From Bacteroidales bacterium (lineage in GTDB: Bacteria; Bacteroidota; Bacteroidia; Bacteroidales; P3), in contig JAFWBF010000125.1 of the NCBI GenBank assembly GCA_017507285.1, positions 1 to 10,720 of the forward strand: a DNA stretch of 10,720 nucleotides, written 5' to 3'. Positions 6,709 through 10,720 of the stretch are shown piece by piece. The translations under genes and the position numbers were made by a program. Positions within the stretch are counted from its first letter, which is position 1; every line of letters begins with the position of its first letter. The notes below the pieces were generated by a model. The model saw only the letters and a program-made list of their open reading frames with translations. It was not told where the DNA came from and made no database searches.

Positions 6709-6946
6709 TCGGAGAAGACTCGAATGTTCTCCGGAGAAGACTCCAATGTTCTTCGGAGAAGACTCGAATGTTCTTCAGAGAAGACTCGAATGTTCTCCCG
6801 AGAAGACTCGAATGTTCTCCGGAGAAGACTCAAATGTTCTCTGGAGAAGACTCGAATGTTCTTCGGAGAAGCGTGCACTGTTCTTCAGAGAAGCGTGCAC
6901 TGTTCTCTGGAGAAGCGTGCACTGTTCTTCGGAGAAGCGTGCACTG
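6705..6946. repeat. Minisatellite: 11 tandem 22-bp units in two flavours
   Basis: Eleven consecutive units of exactly 22 bases, without insertions, plus a decayed twelfth from 6947. Each unit has the frame TTCT-4 bases-AGAA followed by a 10-base tail. Units 1-7 (6705-6858) have the tail GACTCGAATG or a one-base variant; units 8-11 (6859-6946) all have GCGTGCACTG. The 4-base centre varies independently among TCGG, CCGG, TCAG, CCCG and CTGG. TTCT and AGAA are constant and self-complementary, so hairpins can form inside a unit (TTCTCCGGAGAA is a perfect palindrome) or across unit borders. The array is clearly richer in GC than its flanks. It is almost stop-free in all six frames, which creates several false ORFs; 22 is not a multiple of three, so I read it as non-coding. 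Confidence 0.95.
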
Positions 6947-7222
6947 TTCTCTAAAGACCTCTCCAAAGGTCATTTTTCAACAATGGAAATTGAGATTTTA
7001 TTACATGGACTATTCGACAAATACCTTACTACCATTTTATGATTTTCCCCTTTCGGACAATTGGAAAAAGGTTATTTGAATGTTTGGCATGATTGCTTTT
7101 GCAGACATTTCAGAATTCAGTTGCAAACCTTTTTCAGAAGTTTCCCATTATCAAACAATCAAACAAACAGCACATTGTCCCTCCAAGCACCTCATCAAAA
7201 AAAGGCGATGCCGACGGGATTG
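6947..7222. other. Gap between minisatellite and outer-membrane peptidase gene
   Basis: It begins with the decayed last repeat unit. GACCT (6956-6960) and AGGTC (6967-6971), followed by ATTTTT, make a weak terminator-like hairpin on the plus strand. At 7197-7203 a run of seven A (T on the minus strand) follows the GC-rich end of the minus-strand gene and could serve as its terminator, but the stem is only about 3 bp. I see no gene; the short plus-strand frames here run into or antisense to the next gene. Confidence 0.45.
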
Positions 7223-10030
7223 TCATACATTTATGTTGAAAAGAAAATCAAAAGTAAAGTTTTTGGTGTTGAGAAGATATGAACTACGCAATCCGACAGT
7301 GATTGGTGTGGATATCTGTAGCACATTGAGGTTGGCATTAAGTTCCAATCCCACCGACGAATAAGAAGCAATATTATCCACAGCCATATCGGCAAAGGCA
7401 TTGGCATACAGCCGTTTTATGTAAGCCAACCTAGCGATATCCCAATCCGGATAAAAAAGAGGGAACGAATAGTTTAAGGAGAGTAATCCCGCAAGCTCGT
7501 TGGTATTGATATAGCGGAAACCACGTGGTGCATTAATCATCGAATTGAGTCCTACACCATTAACTTTATCAACATACCTTCCGGCCATACCTATGCGTAT
7601 ACTATGGGTAGATATAGGCGATGGGAAACAAAAATTAGTAACAACACTCAAAGCATTATCGGCCAATCCCATTCCGCCATCAAAGGCCACTACCAGCTGC
7701 TGCAACCACGGATGATAAAGGTAGCGATAAGGCTTCTCTGTATGATGTGTGAATGAGGCAGAAACTCGACCAATTACGACATCCGATATTTCCATCCAAT
7801 CATAATTGTCGAAATATGTAGTATAAATAAATTGTGCGGTCAAGCCCAAGGAAAAGAAATGGCTACCGGAAGTGAACAAAAACGGCAAGGTAGCAGCAAC
7901 CGACGACTGCCACTGCCCATACTCTACCATACTATCCATATCGGCAACCCAATACTCGTGGCCGGAATAAGAGGTATTGAAATTGATAATGGGATACCAA
8001 CCGGCATACTCATAATCTATATAATATTTATTTTTCAACGTATTATGGTCAAACTCCCATCCCGAGGTAAGCACAGAAGTCCCCAACAGATTTTGGCTGA
8101 ACAGGCTAACTCCCAAATCGACCTCCTGCGATGATGGCGAAAGACTTACGGGTGCCCAACTATGAAAGTCAAACAAATGCATCCATTTCCTATACGGTTC
8201 CGATTGATAAAGGGTATCGGAATATGATGGCATGGGGGGTATATCCTTATAGTTTATAGGTGGCAACAAATTGTTATCAGCACTATCTTCCGGTACCGGT
8301 ATATGATTCAGCTTGTCTGCCATAAGCATATAGCCATCAGTTGTATAATCAGAATAAATCAGCCTGCCACCATCGCCAACGATATAGCTACCTACACCAT
8401 ATTTCGACAAAGTTTGTTGCCTAACAATATTGTCAGATATATTGAAGGAGAAAACCTGAGGCACCGCCGTTTGATCGGAGATATAAAACAGAGTATCGCC
8501 ATTCAATTTCAAATGAGATAATGTATAGTATTTGGGATAGGTAACAAACGACATTTCGCTAGTTTGTAAATCAAACTTGGCAATAGCAGCGCCATCGCGT
8601 TCGGTGATAACTATCATAAAAACGACATTCTCATCTTTGCTCCATGCCGGGTAGCTGTATTGATAATCGGCAGGAAGTTTTATCCGCTTCTCCTCTTTAA
8701 ACAAGGTATCAAACACAAGCAAATATGCATCAGCATTGTCCATTACCTCCAATGCAACAATCTTGCCCAAGGGGGAAAACGATGGAGAAAAGATATTTCG
8801 CCCACGTGTCAGTGTGTTGGTTTCGGCTGTTTCTATGTCATAAACCATCAAATTATTGTAAACAACATTCCATCTTTTGTCCGGACTCATCCGAACATAA
8901 GCAAGTTTACCGTTGTATTGCGAAAAATAATTGTCGTATATATTTACTACATTCAACAACTTACGTTCGGTTTTCAAACTATCTATCTCTACCAGCGAAG
9001 TTGGTTTATCCATAGTATACCTCAGAGCAACAGTATTTCCAACCTTAGACAATCCTACAGGAATGTATTCGGAATATGTTTCGGTACTGTTGTTTATTCT
9101 TGTTGCAGTCGATGATGAGTCATTAGGAAATGTATTCCAATATTTTTTCCAATAACCCATTGCCGAATCATATTCGGCTTCAAAGTTGCCCTTATACATT
9201 GGATTGAGAGTCCAAAACTTCGATGCCACACTTCCGAAACCATCTTTCCAATAATCGGTATTGGTCATCCTATCATAGCCTACCAATAGGTATCCCAAAT
9301 GATAGTCGCCGGGCACATAATCCTTATAACTCCCAAACGCGGCCTTGGAATAGGAAAACGGAACATCAGCCTTGGCAGTCAATGCTCTATAAGGAACTGC
9401 GAACGCTCCTTCACGCCCACGCCCCGACGATGAAAGCACCGTTTCGGCCCAAGTGGCATCACCTTCCAAATACCACATCGGAACCATCAATCCGGCAATA
9501 GCACCCACCACATGCTGGCCAAAAACAGAGGTAAGCACCCCTACCCCATCCTGATTCAGAGCCTCCATTTGCAGTTCATGCCTATATTCGTGTAGCATTA
9601 GCTGCTGCAACCACGGCTGCGAATATGTGCTTTGGGGTGGCGCCGTCCACAGCTCTATACGCTTCGGAGCCCATACACTAAGACCGTTGGAGTACGAACC
9701 AACGGCATGAAACACAACCGGTGTTTTGCTCTGTCTTTTAGAAAAAGGAATATCCATCTCCTTATAATTATACCATGCGAAAGTATCGCAATAACGGCTC
9801 AAACGCTGTACCTCTCGCTCGTAATAATCGGGGTAAATAAATACAAACTTATCCGTCTCCAGCTTTCGCCAATGTATTGACGACGGATCTTGACCCGAAA
9901 TATAATACTGTGCCTCTGCAGTTTTGACAAAAAATAACAAGATAACAAACAACAGAATTGTCAATTTTCCAACATAGCAATATCGGAATAGGGCAACAAT
10001 TCGAGAATAATAAAAAAAACAATGAGCCAT
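7223..10030 (-). CDS. Outer-membrane protein: HEXXH metallopeptidase-like head, TolB-like propeller, C-terminal beta-barrel
   Basis: A 935-residue exported protein. The hydrophobic segment at about residues 22-36 ends in KTAEA/QYY, a probable signal peptidase site at residue 40. The 20-residue stretch before it is long, but no internal Met offers a better start. Residues 41-200 resemble a gluzincin peptidase head: HEYRH (147-151) fits HEXXH, and WYLEGDATWAE puts E189 in the place of the third zinc ligand. Residues of about 310-570 contain repeats such as SPSFSPLGKIVALEV and YSYPAWSKDENVVFM, typical of TolB/WD40-like propellers. From about 640 onward, alternating aromatic-rich strands ending FTFDFLFNINV suggest an outer-membrane barrel. 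The likely role is a surface or periplasmic peptidase anchored in the outer membrane; substrate unknown. It starts 21 bases after the stop of a 42-codon ORF and may be co-transcribed with it. Confidence 0.75.
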   Translation of the reverse strand: MAHCFFYYSRIVALFRYCYVGKLTILLFVILLFFVKTAEAQYYISGQDPSSIHWRKLETDKFVFIYPDYYEREVQRLSRYCDTFAWYNYKEMDIPFSKRQSKTPVVFHAVGSYSNGLSVWAPKRIELWTAPPQSTYSQPWLQQLMLHEYRHELQMEALNQDGVGVLTSVFGQHVVGAIAGLMVPMWYLEGDATWAETVLSSSGRGREGAFAVPYRALTAKADVPFSYSKAAFGSYKDYVPGDYHLGYLLVGYDRMTNTDYWKDGFGSVASKFWTLNPMYKGNFEAEYDSAMGYWKKYWNTFPNDSSSTATRINNSTETYSEYIPVGLSKVGNTVALRYTMDKPTSLVEIDSLKTERKLLNVVNIYDNYFSQYNGKLAYVRMSPDKRWNVVYNNLMVYDIETAETNTLTRGRNIFSPSFSPLGKIVALEVMDNADAYLLVFDTLFKEEKRIKLPADYQYSYPAWSKDENVVFMIVITERDGAAIAKFDLQTSEMSFVTYPKYYTLSHLKLNGDTLFYISDQTAVPQVFSFNISDNIVRQQTLSKYGVGSYIVGDGGRLIYSDYTTDGYMLMADKLNHIPVPEDSADNNLLPPINYKDIPPMPSYSDTLYQSEPYRKWMHLFDFHSWAPVSLSPSSQEVDLGVSLFSQNLLGTSVLTSGWEFDHNTLKNKYYIDYEYAGWYPIINFNTSYSGHEYWVADMDSMVEYGQWQSSVAATLPFLFTSGSHFFSLGLTAQFIYTTYFDNYDWMEISDVVIGRVSASFTHHTEKPYRYLYHPWLQQLVVAFDGGMGLADNALSVVTNFCFPSPISTHSIRIGMAGRYVDKVNGVGLNSMINAPRGFRYINTNELAGLLSLNYSFPLFYPDWDIARLAYIKRLYANAFADMAVDNIASYSSVGLELNANLNVLQISTPITVGLRSSYLLNTKNFTFDFLFNINV

Positions 10031-10051
10031 ATCGTATATCTATAAAATATC

Positions 10052-10180
10052 TCAGATAAAGGTATAACAAACATCAAGTATATCTTGTTGTTGTACAAGC
10101 ATAATATATTCTCCTTCCGCTACAGAAACAATGCCGGTATTTTTCTTCAATATATCCTCATCATCAGTATAATTGTCCAT
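10052..10180 (-). CDS. Small ORF, 42 residues, unrecognised
   Basis: An ATG-started frame of 42 codons (MDNYTDDEDILKKNTGIVSV... ending DVCYTFI). It is acidic at the N-terminus and has ordinary codon use. It lies between the rhs remnant and the outer-membrane peptidase gene, on the same strand and 21 bases ahead of the latter. The frame stays open about 40 bases upstream of the ATG and is then closed by TAA inside the rhs remnant. I recognise no family. It could be a real small gene, the surviving 3' end of a longer gene cut off by the rhs rearrangement (for example an immunity gene, since these often follow rhs), or chance. Confidence 0.35.
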   Translation of the reverse strand: MDNYTDDEDILKKNTGIVSVAEGEYIMLVQQQDILDVCYTFI

Positions 10181-10208
10181 AATCGCAATAGTTTGTTTAC
10201 TATAACGC

Positions 10209-10720
10209 TCAATGTGATTTATTTATTGCACTATGCCTTACATATAAAAAGCTATCCGCCATAGGATCCACACTTAACCAACCCGTCAAAATATCCGAAT
10301 CGTAATACCTCGCTCCGAAGTAGGAAAAGCCTGTCTCTGAGTCTCTTTCTTTCCCGATGAAGCAAAGCCGGTGGCTTTGTGATAGCGTTTCCGTTAGGAA
10401 TTTGTGCGGCAAGTGTAGTGCTAACGAAACGATAGCACAAAAGCATGAAGCAAACCCTGTGAGTTTGCGATAGCGTTTCCGTAGGAATTTGCATGGTTAA
10501 CGAAGTGCTAACGTAGTGATAATGCAAAAGCATGAAGCAAAGCCTGTGGCTTTGTGATAGCGTTTCCGCAGGAATTTGTGCGGTAAGTGTAGTGGTAACG
10601 GAACGATAGCACAAAAGCATGAAGCAAACCCTGTGAGTTTGCGATAGCGTTTCCGTAGGAATTTGCATGGTTAACGAAGTGCTAACGTAGTGATAATGCA
10701 AAAGCGGAGAACAAAGAAAA
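10209..10720 (-). pseudogene. Rhs-family C-terminal core remnant, frameshifted and truncated
   Basis: Minus-strand sequence running in from the right edge. Codons at 10355-10254 encode 34 residues with the Rhs-associated core: GKERDSETG, then GARYYDSD, then TGWLSVDPMAD. In intact Bacteroidales Rhs proteins this core continues with KYPS-type residues and a variable toxin tail. Here it turns into 14 unrelated residues (SFLYVRHSAINKSH) and stops at 10209. Upstream, the frame is occupied by four 29-codon repeats (10705-10359). That repeat frame is open to the window edge, but an extra T at 10394/10395 shifts it, so it reads on to a stop at 10252 in the wrong frame. The core is therefore entered only from the neighbouring frame. 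Rhs proteins are large polymorphic toxins or surface shells; this copy looks eroded at both the toxin end and the reading frame. Confidence 0.75.
10359..10705. repeat. Four alternating 87-bp repeat units (B-A-B-A) with conserved stem-loops
   Basis: Units start with GAAGCAAA at 10359 (B), 10447 (A), 10534 (B) and 10621 (A); spacings are 88, 87 and 87. Both A units are identical over 85 bases. The B units differ from each other at five sites plus one inserted T. Each unit can form three hairpins: stem 1 (A: GCAAAC/GTTTGC; B: GCAAAGCC/GGCTTTGT), stem 2 (TTCC/GGAA with a 3-base loop), and stem 3 (A: TTTGCAT/ATGCAAA; B: TTTGTGC/GCACAAA, 27-base loop). A and B differ in these stems by paired changes that keep the pairing. 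On the minus strand each unit is 29 codons without a stop and leads into the Rhs core. The last unit ends at 10705, where the match is lost. Confidence 0.92.

Noticed and set aside
6705..6946. CRISPR array
   Set aside because: Units are contiguous 22-mers with only 4 variable bases and two constant tails; there are no unique spacers of about 30 bases and no cas genes.
6697..7079. Plus-strand frames of 85-103 codons and minus-strand frames over the 22-bp repeats
   Set aside because: They arise because the repeat unit has almost no stop codons in any frame; the 22-base period is not a coding period.
7197..7212. Terminator of the 935-residue gene (T7 on the minus strand)
   Set aside because: The T-run is clear, but only a 3-bp stem (GGC/GCC) precedes it, too weak to list as a separate feature.
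7061..7364. Plus-strand frames of 73 and 94 codons
   Set aside because: They overlap the 3' end of the 935-residue gene on the other strand and show no family features.

Overview
This AT-rich window most probably comes from a Bacteroidales-type member of the Bacteroidota. Four signs support this: a protein with a type IX secretion (Por) C-terminal sorting domain; signal peptides that end in an Ala-Gln or Ala-Glu-Ala style cleavage site; several TAnnTTTG promoter -7 boxes; and an Rhs fragment with the Bacteroidales-style GKERDSETG...GARYYDSD core. Recognition is from motifs and remembered families only; no search was run.

Layout, left to right. (1) Positions 1-109 hold the first 36 codons of a pyruvate:ferredoxin oxidoreductase gene on the minus strand. 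Its long upstream region (110-770) holds a 21-bp tandem repeat, inverted repeats and the tyrS terminator. (2) tyrS (771-2056, minus) is broken by one missing base into two overlapping reading frames. (3) A 962-residue secreted beta-propeller protein with a T9SS tail (2133-5021, minus) has its own promoter and a strong terminator that sits just ahead of tyrS. (4) A secreted M28 zinc aminopeptidase-type protein (5348-6637) is the only clear plus-strand gene and is divergent from the propeller gene. (5) An 11-unit, 22-bp minisatellite in two flavours (6705-6946) fills the gap after it. (6) A 935-residue outer-membrane protein (7223-10030, minus) combines an HEYRH/EGDA metallopeptidase-like head, a TolB-like propeller and a C-terminal barrel. 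(7) A 42-codon small ORF and a truncated, frameshifted rhs remnant (10209 to the window end, minus) follow. The remnant carries four alternating 87-bp repeat units.

The genes do not form one pathway. The shared theme of the middle is the cell envelope and secretion: three exported proteins lie between two housekeeping genes on the left and an eroded rhs locus on the right. The most unusual feature is the 87-bp repeat array at the right edge. Its two alternating unit types differ mainly by paired, base-pair-preserving changes in two stem-loops, yet the array stays open as a reading frame on the minus strand and leads, after one frameshift, into the Rhs core. The 22-bp minisatellite and the 21-bp repeats upstream of nifJ are separate, simpler repeat systems.
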